From NCBI GenBank assembly GCA_030737875.1, contig CM060911.1, forward strand, positions 54,430,001 through 54,494,000: 64,000 nucleotides of DNA. Reading direction: 5' to 3'. The position numbers were made by a program, and so were the translations under genes. The stretch comes from Allium sativum (Eukaryota; Streptophyta; Magnoliopsida; Asparagales; Amaryllidaceae). A model generated the notes under the pieces. That model searched no databases, was not told where the DNA came from, and was given only the letters and a program-made list of their open reading frames with translations. Of this stretch, positions 50,101-61,410 are shown in pieces. The stretch's first letter is position 1. The number at the start of each line of letters is the position of its first letter.

Positions 50101-52675
50101 GTTGCACTAGGGCTATGGTCAGTCACACATGGGCGTGTATGTTGATTTGATATATCACTCTTAGTGCCTCCTTTCGGTCGTCGCCTTGAGCCTATTGAGA
50201 AGTTTAGCATTGGGCGTCAGCGTCAGCCTTCTAGACGTGGCGCTTTGTTTGTTTTCCACTGTCCTGCTGCGGTTGTCGCGAGTGCGGCCCACGCATTCTT
50301 GTTCTGTTATCTTGTACAAGCCTGCACTATGTAAACGAAGCGAATCTCTAAGTAATAGGTAATAAAGCATATCATAATCAAATAAAGGTTTCAATTCAGA
50401 ATTCGGGCAATCAAATATTATCTAATAAATCATATAGAATTTATCTAGAGGGGGTGATGTGTGTGTGCGCCCCCAATCAATCATGAATAAAGTGCCTAAT
50501 CAGGGCTTGTTCGACATTGTGTTGCCCCCAATCCTTCTGTGCGGGGTGTCGGCTCAGCTTTCAATCTTATCCCCAATCCTTCAGTGGGGTAGGAGCCTGT
50601 TGTTTTCGGTACTTAATCTTAGCACCTTTATACTCTCATGACGTATGCCTAGGTTAAAGTGTAATCAAGGCGGTCTTTAATCGTGGTGCACCATCACGCC
50701 TTGGGGACGTCATCTTCTCGTCCTTTATACTCTCTCTCGAATCATGAGAGTTAGAGTTAATCAGGCGAACAGTCATGTCATTCGCCCCGGCATTCCTTTT
50801 GCGCTCTAATCCCAAGAGTGGGATTCTGCCGGGTCGAATGTCGTTCTCGAACTCTATTTTTAGTCCGTACTCCATACTTCACTCTGGCAGAAGGAGCTTT
50901 TCGGGAAAGTGGTCGGGTCACACTCGCCGAGGCGCTACCTCCTAATCTCCGATTCACGGGTAGAGGTGGCCATTCGCAATAATCAAGTTTCTCTCATCCC
51001 ATCGACTCGTGGGATGGAGTTTGATCGGACGCTGCAAATCATGAGAGCCAGAGTCACGGATCGAGTGGTCTTTAATCATGGCGCGCCCATCACACTCGTT
51101 CTAGGTTTGTACTTCTATCCAATCTCTGAGGATCAGAGTTAGTCAAGCAAACAGTTAGTGGATGTTTGCAGAAGATTTGCGTTCCTCCGATCAATCTATG
51201 GGAGGAATGATTGACACCGAACTTTAGGTACCTACATCATTCATACCGCATGAGTTAGTTATGTCAATAACTTAGGAAGCATGTAAAAGTAATTTGCACG
51301 ATTTAAAAGTAAGCATGTTAATGGGCAATGTTGCCTCCTTTATTTGGATTCATGTAATCTGATGGTGTCAAACATAGGATTAAGCCATGTAGATGGTCAA
51401 ACTGCATCTATCTGAAATCGGATTCTGACTTTGAATATGCAAAAGTCAATGCATAATTATCTTTAGGTCTGCAACATATGAGCCAAGGAGTGGATGGTCA
51501 TCTCAAATACACCTTGAGCTATACAACTTCTTTTAGACGGAGGGCGTGGCTTTGTAAACGAGCAGTTTAGTCAAGCTCATCATGGTATTGCTCCATAACT
51601 CTATATGCAAGTGTTAGAAGTCTGATCAGTATCAAATCCTAGGTACCTACACCATCCATATATTAATTCTCTGAGTTAATTACATCAATAACTCATAATA
51701 TAAGATTCATGGTTAAAGAGTAATCCATTTAAAGGAATGAATATCATTCTGTACGAAAATGGCATTACATGTTCATCGTAGGTCCATTTTGCCTTGACAA
51801 TCTCTACTGGATATGGTGGCCAAAATATTTGGCGGTGATGAACGTTTTTCAACTGTCGTGGGATGGCGGTCCCAAGAATGAACAGACCTTGATTGGGGTC
51901 TTGGAACGATGAAGGCAGTTAGGTAAATGCTGTAAGCAAATGACAAGGTCGCATCTCCTTTAAATCGCCTTCTTAACCCCTTGCTAAAGGCAAGGATTGA
52001 GTGTCAGGGAGTCACGCCTGTACCGCTAATGGAAGCACATCATCATATTAGTGCTAGGACGGTAGTTGGCAGGAGAACAATAGATTTATGATTAGAGAAG
52101 CTTTGCACTCTCCATGCTAGGAAGTAGGACATGGCTGAAAATGGGTCCATGCTTACAGGAGCTCAGCCCCTTCAATGTCAAGAAGTTGGTGTGAGAGCCA
52201 TAAGTATAATCATGTCTCATCCGTCTATAGATATGCCTTCGATCCGGCGTCGGAGATAAAAGCTTATACACAAACAATCAATCAACATCCAGGCTTAAGT
52301 GTTCCAAACCCTTAACTCGCCACTCTTCGGCAAAGACTGAGGTAATCAGTCATGCAGGCTTATGATGTATCAGCATTGAATTAGATAATGTAATCACGAG
52401 CAATCCACGCTTGAATCTCCTATTGTCCCTAGCATCAGGGGCATGAGTTACTTGACTAATCCTCGATGAAGTGAGTGAAATTATGAATCTTCACTTTCTA
52501 ACTCCAAAACGTCGTTCGTCAAAAGTTTCATTCGTGTACATCTCCCATCTAGCGGTAAGTTGTTTAGTACCCTTGTGCACCGTCTGTATACGACCTCGAG
52601 GTGCTTGTTTTCATCTTTCATTTTTGGGGTCCATCTTCTTCATCTAACACATCCTCTTCAGGAATGGAAAACTCA
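47180..52675 (-). other. Tat-type interior downstream of RNase H, unrecognised
   Basis: About 5.5 kb where integrase would be expected. I see no HHCC or DDE signature. Longest minus-strand open pieces are at 50023-49823 and 49826-49554 (adjacent, overlapping by four bases, different frames, no recognised family). Several C-rich words (TGCCCCCAGCA at about 48015 and 48803; GCCCCCAATC at 50469 and 50523) read as polypurine tracts on the minus strand. Two diverged copies of an AGGTACCTACAYCATYCAT unit lie about 415 bp apart (51227 and 51643). Confidence 0.5.
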
Positions 52676-52915
52676 AGTCAGCCAATGCTTGCCCTCGTAT
52701 GGACTTCTTTAGGAGGGAATTGAAATCAAACCGGTTCAGCTCGATGTTTCATTTGAGAAATCTTCTAGATGCCTCGGGTTGTTGTAGGACCTGTCGTAGT
52801 GGCTAATCGGTGTGTATCACGATCAGGTGTACTTGGAAATAATGGCAGAGTTTTCTTGAAGCAACCAACATGCAATAAGCGAGCTTTTCAATCTTTGGGC
52901 AGTTGCTTCATTAGA
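52676..52915 (-). pseudogene. Tat-type RNase H remnant
   Basis: The minus strand reads CPKIEKLAYCMLVASRKLCH, then YFQVHL, then HTD-stop-PLRQVLQQPEAS, NIELNRFDF and IRGQALADL. This order (KLAxALVxASRKLxxYFQ, TDQPLRQxL, IELxxFD, KxQALADF) is the RNase H to linker segment of plant Tat-lineage (Ogre/Retand/Tat) pol. Two in-frame stops interrupt it, one where Gln is normal (TDQPL) and one where Trp is normal (KWxIEL). I could not follow RT upstream or a second, archaeal-type RNase H downstream with confidence. Confidence 0.78.
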
Positions 52916-54460
52916 TGTCGCCCTCCTACATCTTGAATCTTTATCCTTTCTGGGATCTATGTCTTCGGGCAGATCATCAAGAAACTCTTTCTGCGATGTC
53001 TCCCTTACTTGCTAAGCCCATGCATTCGTCACATTACATCTCCTCGAGAGGGGAAGCGTTCTTGGATTCCACGCCATTTCTATTGCGTAGCATATTCCCT
53101 CTAGCCAAATAGGAGGTTCTTCCAGTGACTTGGTCCTCACGGACCATTCCCTCTCTAGCTTCCGTTGGGACTAGGTAGTAGACACTAAGGTGCAATGTAA
53201 GCTATGAATTCTGCTGCAGCAGGTCGGTCTAGATTTTGATCAGATAAGCTTGAATACAATAACATAGCTTATGAGACTTCAACTAATATTCATGCGTTAT
53301 ATCACAGCGGAAATAAGAAGTAGAGAGCTAATGGTTGATTCATATTTGCTTTAATCTCGAGCTCTCGTCACTTAACCAAGGTTGTATGGTGGCTGGTGAG
53401 CAGTCAAGTTGCTATAATCTGGGAAAGGATCCATAGGTCCAACCATGGCGTGTGGTTGTTCAACTAGTACCTAACTCTGGGCACCAAAGTAAGTAGACTC
53501 AACCCTTATTCGATGGGAATCAGTCTTCCTCGATGCGATTGACAGCAGATAGTCATCGCAAAGGTTAGGCAAGTCCTTCGGGAGGTGAAACGCATGACAT
53601 ATTTCATTCATCACATCATACAATTGAAGCGTAGCTTTGGGATGTTGTGATTCTTAGCTGCTTTCTAGTATCCCATTATTGACAATCACAGTCGCTAATA
53701 TCATATGGATTAATTTCGGAGTAGTGCTCAGAGTGTTCCATATAACCGTCATTCGATGCTCCGTTAATTGGACAGGTTCAAGTCACATAAATAAGGTGGT
53801 CACTACTCGTTAGGGAACAACATCAGTTGCATCGGTGAAATCTATACACCATCAGAGCTATGGAAGAGGAAGCTGCTATGATACAATCATTGTCACGTAT
53901 ACTGTCATTGATAACAAGCTGAATCTGATCGATAGCTTCTCACATTGGCTTACTTATGTAAGCAGATGCCATGACTCTAGGAAGAATCCTAGTCGTTGCC
54001 ATCTACTGGGATATTCATAGACTATCCATTTAATCTTCATTGATAAGCTTTGATAACTGTTGTTGGCTAAAATGTATGCCGAGCCGAAGGCGAGCCGTGC
54101 TTCGAGCCGAAGGCGAGGCCGTGCTCCGACCCCTCAGGTATATTGGCCTACACTTTGTCTACATCCGATCTGAGGGCTTAATCTGCATCCAACCTGGTCA
54201 TTTCATCTGCATTCGATCCGGTCATTTCATCTGCATCCGATCCGAAGCTCATTTGAACTGTAAACACATCTGATCCGATCCAGAAGCTTTACAGGACACT
54301 GTTTCCAATCTCTAGCGATTTCTGCTATATGGCACGGAGGTAACTTCACATCTGGTGATCTCCACATTTGCAAAATCAATAGAATTTATAGGATTTCCTC
54401 ATCGGACTTGGCGATCCAATAAGTAGATTAGAGAATCCTTAAACACTGAGAATCTTCATT
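52916..54460 (-). other. Tat-type interior near 5' LTR, unrecognised
   Basis: About 1.5 kb with no gag or RT signature. It contains a GAGCCGAAGGCGAG direct repeat (about 54078-54118) and a 24-bp tandem array of TTCATCTGCATCCGATCCGG type (about 54165-54250). Confidence 0.5.
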
Positions 54461-54477
54461 TCTCAGTGAAAGCACCA
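54461..54477 (-). other. Tat-type primer binding site candidate with hairpin
   Basis: The minus strand carries TGGTGCTTTCACTGAGA three nucleotides inside the 5' LTR. TGG pairs with a tRNA CCA end, but I cannot name the tRNA with certainty. Plus-strand CACTGAGAA (54444-54452) and TTCTCAGTG (54460-54468) form a perfect 9-bp inverted repeat with a 7-nt loop that overlaps it. Confidence 0.6.
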
Positions 54478-54480
54478 AAA

Positions 54481-55297
54481 TGTTAGACCAAAAAATGGCA
54501 CTAACACCCAATTGACTAGGATTTGTGAAGAATAATGATCTAAAACACAGAAAATCAAGTAGAGACGCGAGATTTATAGTGGTTCGGCATAACAAACCTA
54601 CATCCACTTCATAGTTTCTCAATTCATTTAGAAATTACAATTACAAGAAATATAGACATTCAATCACTCGAATAGAATAAATAATTCTCTCCGAATTCAT
54701 TGATTTTGTTGAAGAAGAAGATGGTTGGTCGTGAGTAGCCATGGCCGAAATGTCTACAGCTTTTCCTCGGCCAAAAAGTCCCTTGAATGGCTGCGAATTC
54801 ATGTATATATAGGCAGAAATTCGGTTTGGGAATATTGGCCACGTGGAGGCTGGAGAGGGGATCTTGGAACTTAGTGGAAGTAGTGGAAAACGTGGGGAAG
54901 TTGCTTCCATTTCGAGGGTTGACATGTCGAACCGGGTCCATGATAGTAGGCAGGAGAGTAGGTCTTCTTTGACGGACAGTTGCGTGCTCAGGCGAGCGGA
55001 TCGGGTCAGCTATTTACGATCCGAACCGATGCTCATTTTGCTAAATCTCCTTGTTGTGTACTCTCCAATCCGATCCGACTTGGGCTATCCAATCCGACCC
55101 GATCCGGAGAGGGGGATCCGATCCGATCCAATCCAAAAGGAGGGATCCATCCAGAAGGAGGATCCGGTCCGGTGACATCTGCATGTATAATTCAAGTTTT
55201 CCAACATTCTATCACTCCATCCAAGTGATCTCCAATCAGCGTAAATTCATACTCAAGTCCTTGGCTTTGGGTAGCCTGTTCAAAAAGCAGGCTAACA
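54481..55297 (-). repeat. Tat-type element 5' LTR
   Basis: 817 bp, collinear with 46346-47164. TATATATA at 54811-54804 on the minus strand is the likely promoter. Confidence 0.9.
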
Positions 55298-55302
55298 GGG
55301 GT
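55298..55302. repeat. Target site duplication of Tat-type element (right)
   Basis: GGGGT, pairs with 46341-46345. Confidence 0.9.
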
Positions 55303-56265
55303 TATCGACATCTATAGCTTTGATTCACCACCAAGACGGATGTTAGGCTACAGATCAGTGCAGTGGGTTAGCTATTACTCCATGGGATAGAGTGATCGTA
55401 GCATGGCTATGAGCAAGTGCAATGGAGTTGTCATGACTTCATGGGGTAGAGTGGACATAGCAAGGGATTAGTGGCTATGGATCAGTGCAGTGGAGCCATC
55501 ATGACTCCATGGGGCAGAGTGATCATAGCAAAGGATTTGGGTGGTCAAAGCAGTGGATATTGTAAGCTTTACGCACTGAGTGAGAGATTTGAGGATGGTT
55601 GCTATGCTTGATTGTTTGCCATCACTATGACATGCACACCCCACCCTCGTATCTTTACACCATATGTTAGTGTCACCCTAGAGTATTGTACATCTTGCTG
55701 TGCTAACTTTTTGGTTGCAGTTCCAGGTTCAGGTATGGTTTTGTATACATGTTATTGTTCTGTTTTGTTGCTTATCGCTCATACCAGACTTTTTTCCGAC
55801 CCAGAGTTTTATGTCTCTTCTTATTACTCTGGGTGCTCTTAAATGGCAGACTAGAGACAGGTTAGGTGGTATGCACGAGTAGCTATACCAGAGACGAACA
55901 GGAGGCTTCCACGTATGATATATATAGATATTCTCCCTGCGTTATTGTTGGTTACTACTTTGGGCATTAGTAGTGCACCTTATTCTTTGCTTTAGAGACA
56001 GTATGTTGGAGTTGTAATAAGCTGTATTTTGAATTTCTGCTGCTATGATGATTATGGTTTAGTTTTCAGCTTATGCACTGTCTCACCTGTTTATGTCAAG
56101 TATGTTATTATTATATTTTATTCCATGTGTTGTGAGACATTCTATAGGTTCCTTGTTAGTCCAAATTCCTTTCTTTTCCTTTCTTTGGCGACCGTCCCGT
56201 GCTAGTCGGGCATCTGTACAGCGCATTTCAGGGAAATGTCGGCTGGTGCGGGGCGGGTCGTCACA
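55303..56265 (+). repeat. gypsy-2 3' LTR, second part
   Basis: 963 bp, matching 39220-40177 in the 5' LTR. It includes the tandem array (55345-55545) and a motif copy with one change (ATTTCTGCTGCTATG, about 56033-56047). It ends GGTCGTCACA. Confidence 0.9.
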
Positions 56266-56270
56266 CCTTG
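56266..56270. repeat. Target site duplication of gypsy-2 (right)
   Basis: CCTTG, pairs with 23895-23899. Confidence 0.9.
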
Positions 56271-57129
56271 ACACTTATGTTATGATCAAAATGACTAAGT
56301 ATGATCTATTTCTAGCCATTAAGGTTAGCTATCTCTAGCGGACAAACCTCTTTGTACTAATCACTTGACTTATGATTTGATTGGTGCACTTCGATTGGAT
56401 TGGGATTTGTTGTGCGCGGTCAGTCGGTTCATGTTAGGACCAGCCAGATAGGATAAACTGATTGAATGCTACCTTGGGCTTGCATTACGTGCCTTTTCAT
56501 ATTTTATACCTATAAGGGTCCACCACGATTTTGATTTGTATTGTACATAGAGGAGATCCTGTGGTAGCAATCAATTTATGGTTATCTTACAGCACTCGTA
56601 TAGACTTCATGCATTGAAATGTGTTAACGGAGAACATGGATAACGCTTAATGTTATTTTCAATATCATTCTTTACTAGTAGACATTACGTATATAGCATA
56701 TTCTATTATATATAAATAGTTCAGTGGATCCTTAGAAGATAGAAATCCTGTAACATCTTTTAAGTTACCTGCACCTTTATTTGATGCTTTTGATTTGTCT
56801 TACATAAGAAATTTTAATCCTGACTCGAGTGTATAGTTTTTCATTATGCTTGGGTCAGGCTAATTTTTTTCAATTTATCTAAAGAATTTTTATGAAGATG
56901 AAGAAAAATACCGATAGTTCATATTTATTAGTGTTATTCCATTGCATTTCTTGATATGTCTGTTGATTGTTAAATCTGATATTGTAAAATTATACATATG
57001 CAGCATTATTATTTATTTATGTGATTATTTTATTTTTTTCATTCCGCTATGAGATTCTGTATTTTGTTTCTTTTTCATCTGTTTTATTCTTACATTTTAC
57101 ATGCCCATTAACGATTCATTTTTTTTAAT
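56271..57129. other. AT-rich flank, nothing recognised
   Basis: About 860 bp of AT-rich single-copy-looking sequence with no repeat or coding remnant that I can support. Confidence 0.55.
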
Positions 57130-57480
57130 CCTTTGGGTTTGTGATGTTTGGTTTATTATCAATTTGAATCATCCAAAATGGTAGATCGTTATTCAGGTGT
57201 GCCCTATCTGCTAGGCCATGAACCAAGATGTCCTCAAACGAGGTATTATGTTTGGAGCAGAGTCTCCTTAACTCTAATTCATCCATGGTTGAAGGTAAGG
57301 GATCAGGAGGGTTCTCTAATTATATGACTCCTTCTACAGCATCGGGAGCTTAAATGGTCTGGAAGACATCTTCCTTCTTTACCTCATGTTGCTCTTCATG
57401 TTGTTCTACTTGATAATCAAAATTTGTCTCTTTAGAATCTATAGATGAATCAAGAGAATTAGAATAGCTTTAGAGGCCTC
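57130..57480 (-). pseudogene. Unrecognised coding-like remnant
   Basis: One minus-strand frame reads like real protein for about 115 codons: an acidic, Glu/Gln-rich part (YQVEQHEEQHEVKKEDVF), then ENPPDPLPSTMDELELRRLC, then SKHNTSFEDILVHGLADRAH, and finally LPFWMIQIDNKPNITNPKD before TAA near 57130. Two in-frame TAA codons (near 57350 and 57320) interrupt it. Composition and low stop density in such AT-rich DNA suggest a dead exon or transposon protein piece. I do not recognise the family. Confidence 0.35.
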
Positions 57481-58127
57481 TGTTCCACTCTTTATCTAAC
57501 GACCATGTCGAGAATGTGATTGGATCGATGTATGTCGATTGGCTATGAAAGTAGACGAGTGATTATTGTTAGAGCAAAAATTTGCAACATATGTGAAGTT
57601 CATTGTAGTGTATGCAATTCAGTATAGATAATATGTATTATCAAAATTAAAGTGGTGTCAAGGGTGCGATTCAGGTGTTAACCAGAAAGACCATCGTCAC
57701 TGACCTTCTCATCAACCTTTGAAACGATGGACACGAGATCTAATTAGGCATCGAGATCGACCTTCGATAGTTGGCTACTTCATATCATTGTACAGTTCGT
57801 TAATTCAAAAACTTATATATGTTCGGGAATGTGCAGTTAAGTCCAAGTGTTCTATTTGAAGATATGCTTTATATTATAAGCTTATCCAAGTCAAACATAT
57901 GTCCAAGTCCAAAGGATGCTAAAGAGATGTTCAACAATCAAGACAAATTTGACGAATAAAGTTTGGGTGGATTTAATTAATGAACCAACTCGAATAGCTC
58001 GGAATCATCATACCAAAACGAATTGGTACACGCAAACTATCACAAATCATCATGAATCTTGTCGATCACGTTGCTTCGTGGATCCTATTGACCTAAGCTA
58101 GTAAAAACTTACCTTCCTCGTCTCGAC
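57481..58127. other. Flank upstream of the Sirevirus-like element
   Basis: About 650 bp with no recognisable gene or repeat. Confidence 0.5.
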
Positions 58128-58961
58128 TGTTATGAAATTAGATGATGGTTTTGATGAAAATAACCATTTTTAACTACTGTTATTATAAAATATATACTAA
58201 CATTATTTCCAATATATATGTGTAGGACATATGTATAGGTATTGATTATTGAAGATTATACAGTATAAAGGCTCAAGACTAAGAATGAATATATCAAGTT
58301 TGAAGACTCATCAGTCTCAAGATCAAGACTTTAAGACAAATATAAGTGACTAAATTTTTTGTTAAAACTTCATTAATAGCACCGAAATCTTTATTTTGAT
58401 TTTCTTATGGAATGAAACCCACTTCGCTTTGTTAATGGGATGGAACACATAACCAACTCCAGTTTTTGCAGGAATTTGGGCTTAACATTATTTAATACTC
58501 TACAAGTAGGAACTCATAAAAAACTACATCAAAATGGTTTCCAAAATTTCCTTTTTATAGATTTTCTCTAAAAATAAATTAGCCTTAAAACTCTCCATGG
58601 CTTTTGTTTACAAAATATTTCAAACCACTTCCTGTTTTAAAACTTACTCAATAACTTGTTTTAAAAAATCTCATATTCTTAAACTTAATCAACAACTTGT
58701 TAGAAAACAATTCTTGAATTTAAAATAACTTCCAATTTAAATATTCTAAGTCTTAAATATCAAAAAGTATAATGTATACCTAAGTTTTAATATCACTTTC
58801 ATATATATTATAAATATATGTTTTAAATCTATATTCTTACTTTATTATATTATCTTATAATATTGGAAAATAGTATGTTTAAACTTTAGAAATACTTCAA
58901 TCTATTTATACATCATTTTCACTTTTTTAACCAAAATTCAATTTTCAATTATAGCATAGGG

Positions 58962-58992
58962 ATGTCGACATCGTGATACCCCATGTCGACAT
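58962..58992. promoter_or_regulatory. Paired ATGTCGACAT palindromes in LTR
   Basis: Two perfect 10-bp palindromes ATGTCGACAT start 21 bp apart (58962 and 58983), ending 89 bp before the TATA box. Confidence 0.6.
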
Positions 58993-59080
58993 AGTGTCCA
59001 TCGACTTTAGAATTTTGTTTTTCGAATGAAGTGCCTATTCTTTCGAATCTCTTCGTGAATGGACATGGTTATTACTTCCC

Positions 59081-59088
59081 TATAAATA
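59081..59088 (+). promoter_or_regulatory. TATA box of Sirevirus-like LTR
   Basis: CCCTATAAATACC is a canonical plant TATA context. Transcription of the element would start about 30 bp downstream. Confidence 0.65.
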
Positions 59089-59697
59089 CCTAACTACAAG
59101 CGAATTTTTAACAACTTTTTATATATTCTCTCTACTTCGTCTTCTCCATAAGTGCATACTCTCATATATTCATATTTCCAAATATCCTACCAAACTCTGT
59201 CGAATTCTGTAGTGAATTTAACTAGAACCTTCTCTTTTTTGATTCCTTACCCTCTATCAAAGATCAAAATGCTATCTAGAGTTATAGGATCATTTGTGAT
59301 ATAAAGTATATCGAGTATCTCTACTTACGGTGTGGTTGTGCTTAGTAATCAATCATGTGGTCTTGGATCCCGTAAATCAAGAGAATTTTCCCTAGACTCA
59401 GAGATATAAGAGTACCTCAAGGCCTTAGAAATTGAGGATTGTAATCTCGACATTTGTTTAATAAAAATCTGCATAAGGTATTGGTGCAGGACTAGATGTA
59501 AGGTATCTCCGAAATAGTAAAAATTCCATTATGTTCTTTATTTTTATTGCTTATGTTTAGTTTCTGCATTTGTGACTAATTCTGTGATTGTTACGTGTTT
59601 GAGTTCTATATTTGTTTATGTTAAAGTTTAATTGGTTCATAAAAATCTCAAATACCATAAACCAACCTTTAGATCCTTAATCTGCACCTTCCTTTCA

Positions 59698-59711
59698 ATT
59701 GGTATATGAGC
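59698..59711 (+). other. Sirevirus-like primer binding site (mutated)
   Basis: ATTGGTATATGAGC differs at three positions from the usual ATTGGTATCAGAGC complementary to initiator tRNA-Met. Confidence 0.7.
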
Positions 59712-59754
59712 ATAGGTTTTCATAGTTTTCATCATCTGAATCTTGAAAAAGGGT

Positions 59755-60854
59755 TACAATCGCAACCAACACTTCTAATGTCAACACTGTCACTACTTCT
59801 ATCAACATGATCATGAATTCATTTGTAAAGAGTGAATCTATTGCCATACCACCATTTTTCAATGGTAGTAACTTTGCACATTGGGCTTGTAAAATGAAAA
59901 TATATTTACAGTCATTTGGTTTAGACATTTGGGCTATCGCAAACAGCGTATGTTAAACCAACAACAAATTTTTCCTAGTGCACTGCTGAGAAAAAAGAGT
60001 GTTGCTCAAAACAACTCTAAAGCCATGAATATATTATTCTTCTCACTAGATAGGAATGAATTTAATAGAGTATCTGTTTCTAATCTCCATATGAAATCTA
60101 GAAAACTTTGCAAGTTACTTATGAAGGAAAAAAGCAGAGTTAAACAAACCAAAAATACCATCTTAACTATCAGTTTCAATTATTCAAAAGGCATCCAAAT
60201 GACCCTATTTCCAGCATGTATTGTTTTTAAGATATAACATAATTATTAATCGCACTAGGAAGAAGTTTTCAAAGGAAGATCAATTTAGAAAAATCCTATA
60301 CTCACTCACTTTTGAATGGGATCAAAAGATACTCGCAATTGAAGAAGCCAATGATATCAGTCAAACAAAATTAGGAGGATATCTGATTCGAAATGTGATG
60401 TCCTATGACCTTCAATTACAAGACATGAGAAGTAAAAGACATAGAAAATAAGTCATTAGCGTTCAATGCAACAACAAATGATTTGAAAGAAGACAATGAT
60501 GAGGAGATAACATTCATGACAAGAAATTTTAGAAAATTACTGAAATACAGGAAAATGAACGAGTTTAGAAGAAATGATCACGGAAATTCCAAAAAAAATA
60601 CTGGGAATATCAACAATGATAGAATCTACAATTGTAATAAAACCGGTCACCATAAGAAGGACTGTTCATATCCAGATAAACAGTTATTCCCTCCAAAAAA
60701 TGACTCTTCGAGAAAAAGAAAGAAAGCACACTCTGCACCACTTGATGACTCAGACTTATTATCCAGTGATGAAGAAAACAAGACAGAGAATTTAAAACTG
60801 TGTTTTACTATTATTCATGAATCAGACAATGACGAGAGTAGGGATCTAAAATAA
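59755..60854 (+). pseudogene. Sirevirus-type gag remnant
   Basis: Frame pieces in order match the SIRE-type Gag. The first is IPPFFNGSNFAHWACKMKIY with LDIWAIA (about 59830-59940), then a stop. Next come KAMNILFFSLDRNEFNRVS (about 60020-60080) and a helical stretch around 60290-60360 with an AIEEANDI motif typical of this Gag. ITFMTRNFRKLLKYRKMNEF (from about 60505) follows, and a CCHC knuckle CNCNKTGHHKKDC-type (YNCNKTGHHKKDC, about 60630-60668). An acidic Ser-Asp-Glu tail (DDSDLLSSDEENK) runs to the stop at 60854. At least one stop (near 59946) and two or more frameshifts (including near 60235) break it. Its role was RNA packaging and particle formation. Confidence 0.82.
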
Positions 60855-61410
60855 GTATGTGTTTACATTACTTTGATTGAAATTGCTTACTTGAATGGTT
60901 GTTTGATTACTTGCTTGCTTCGTTGGAAATTCATCGAATTTTAAATTCAAATTCATTATTTGAAATTTGAATTTTAAATTCAAAAATAATATTATTTTAA
61001 TAAAATTTTAAATATTAAAATATTTATATTTAATTACTATTATACTTAATATTATCTCATGAATTATATAGATCAGAATACAGGATACATATATACATAT
61101 ATATGCACACACACATAGATAATAGATAATAGAAATTACACATGTCCTTCGAATGAAGGGACACATGTCGACATGCCATGATACACCATGTCGATATCCC
61201 TTCAGCAAATTTGAGTTCAAATTTTGAATTCAAACTTTTGAAATTTCCTCCAACTTTTCACCAACTCCATTGCTCTAAAAAGGTACCTTCTAACCAAAGA
61301 ACATAACCACAGAATCTCTATTTATCTCTCTATCCTTATCATCACTTTTCGCTTTTAATTTCAAAAATCGAATTTATCGTCATTATCTTATACTCTTTTC
61401 AATCATCAAA
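60855..61410 (+). other. Non-coding spacer in place of pol
   Basis: About 550 bp, AT-rich, with no trace of protease, integrase or RT. It holds a paired palindrome at 61164-61197 and a TATA-like CTCTAAAAA at 61273. Polypyrimidine-rich leader sequence (61310-61345) precedes the next ATG. Confidence 0.65.
61164..61197. promoter_or_regulatory. Second paired palindrome, upstream of env-like frame
   Basis: ATGTCGACAT (61164-61173) and ATGTCGATAT (61188-61197), starts 24 bp apart, 214 bp before the ATG at 61411. Preceded by TTCGAATGAAG, also found near the LTR pair (about 59015-59026). Confidence 0.5.

Larger units (their letters stand above)
46346..55297 (-). mobile_element. Decayed Tat-type Ty3/gypsy element
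   Basis: LTRs of 819 and 817 bp (TGTTAGACC...GGCTAACA), a GGGGT duplication and a 7.3 kb interior. A polypurine tract TTTGGGGGGCAAAA on the minus strand beside the left LTR and a primer-site-like TGGTGCTTTCACTGAG beside the right LTR set the orientation to minus. The only protein domain I can name is an RNase H remnant (52915-52676) of the Tat group type. The rest of the interior (47180-52675 and 52916-54460) is heavily degenerate. The LTRs are about 97% alike while the interior has many stops. The RNase H remnant lies only 1.6 kb from the 5' LTR, too close for an intact gag and RT, so large deletions probably predate the insertion. Confidence 0.85.
23900..56265 (+). mobile_element. gypsy-2: older Tekay/Del-like element, interrupted in both LTRs
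   Basis: The CCTTG duplication at the two ends shows that this 32 kb stretch is one insertion. Removing the nested LARD-2 (24179-37934) and the Tat-type element (46346-55297) with their duplications leaves LTRs of 2517 and 2515 bp and an internal region of about 4.6 kb. LTR and protein sequence resemble gypsy-1 (LTR starts about 80% alike by eye), so it is a related subfamily, here on the plus strand. The two LTRs differ by roughly 10% in a 250-bp sample, and gag-pol has many stops and frameshifts. Both make it one of the oldest elements here. Confidence 0.92.
58128..59697 (+). repeat. Sirevirus-like 5' LTR
   Basis: About 1.57 kb. The right boundary is set at CTTTCA just before the primer site and could shift by a few bases. 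It contains a paired palindrome (58962-58992) and a TATA box TATAAATA (59081-59088). Confidence 0.75.

Noticed and set aside
52540..52600. YTDGA on the minus strand as a possible archaeal-type RNase H of a Tat element
   Set aside because: Only five residues match, and the flanking sequence does not continue the domain.
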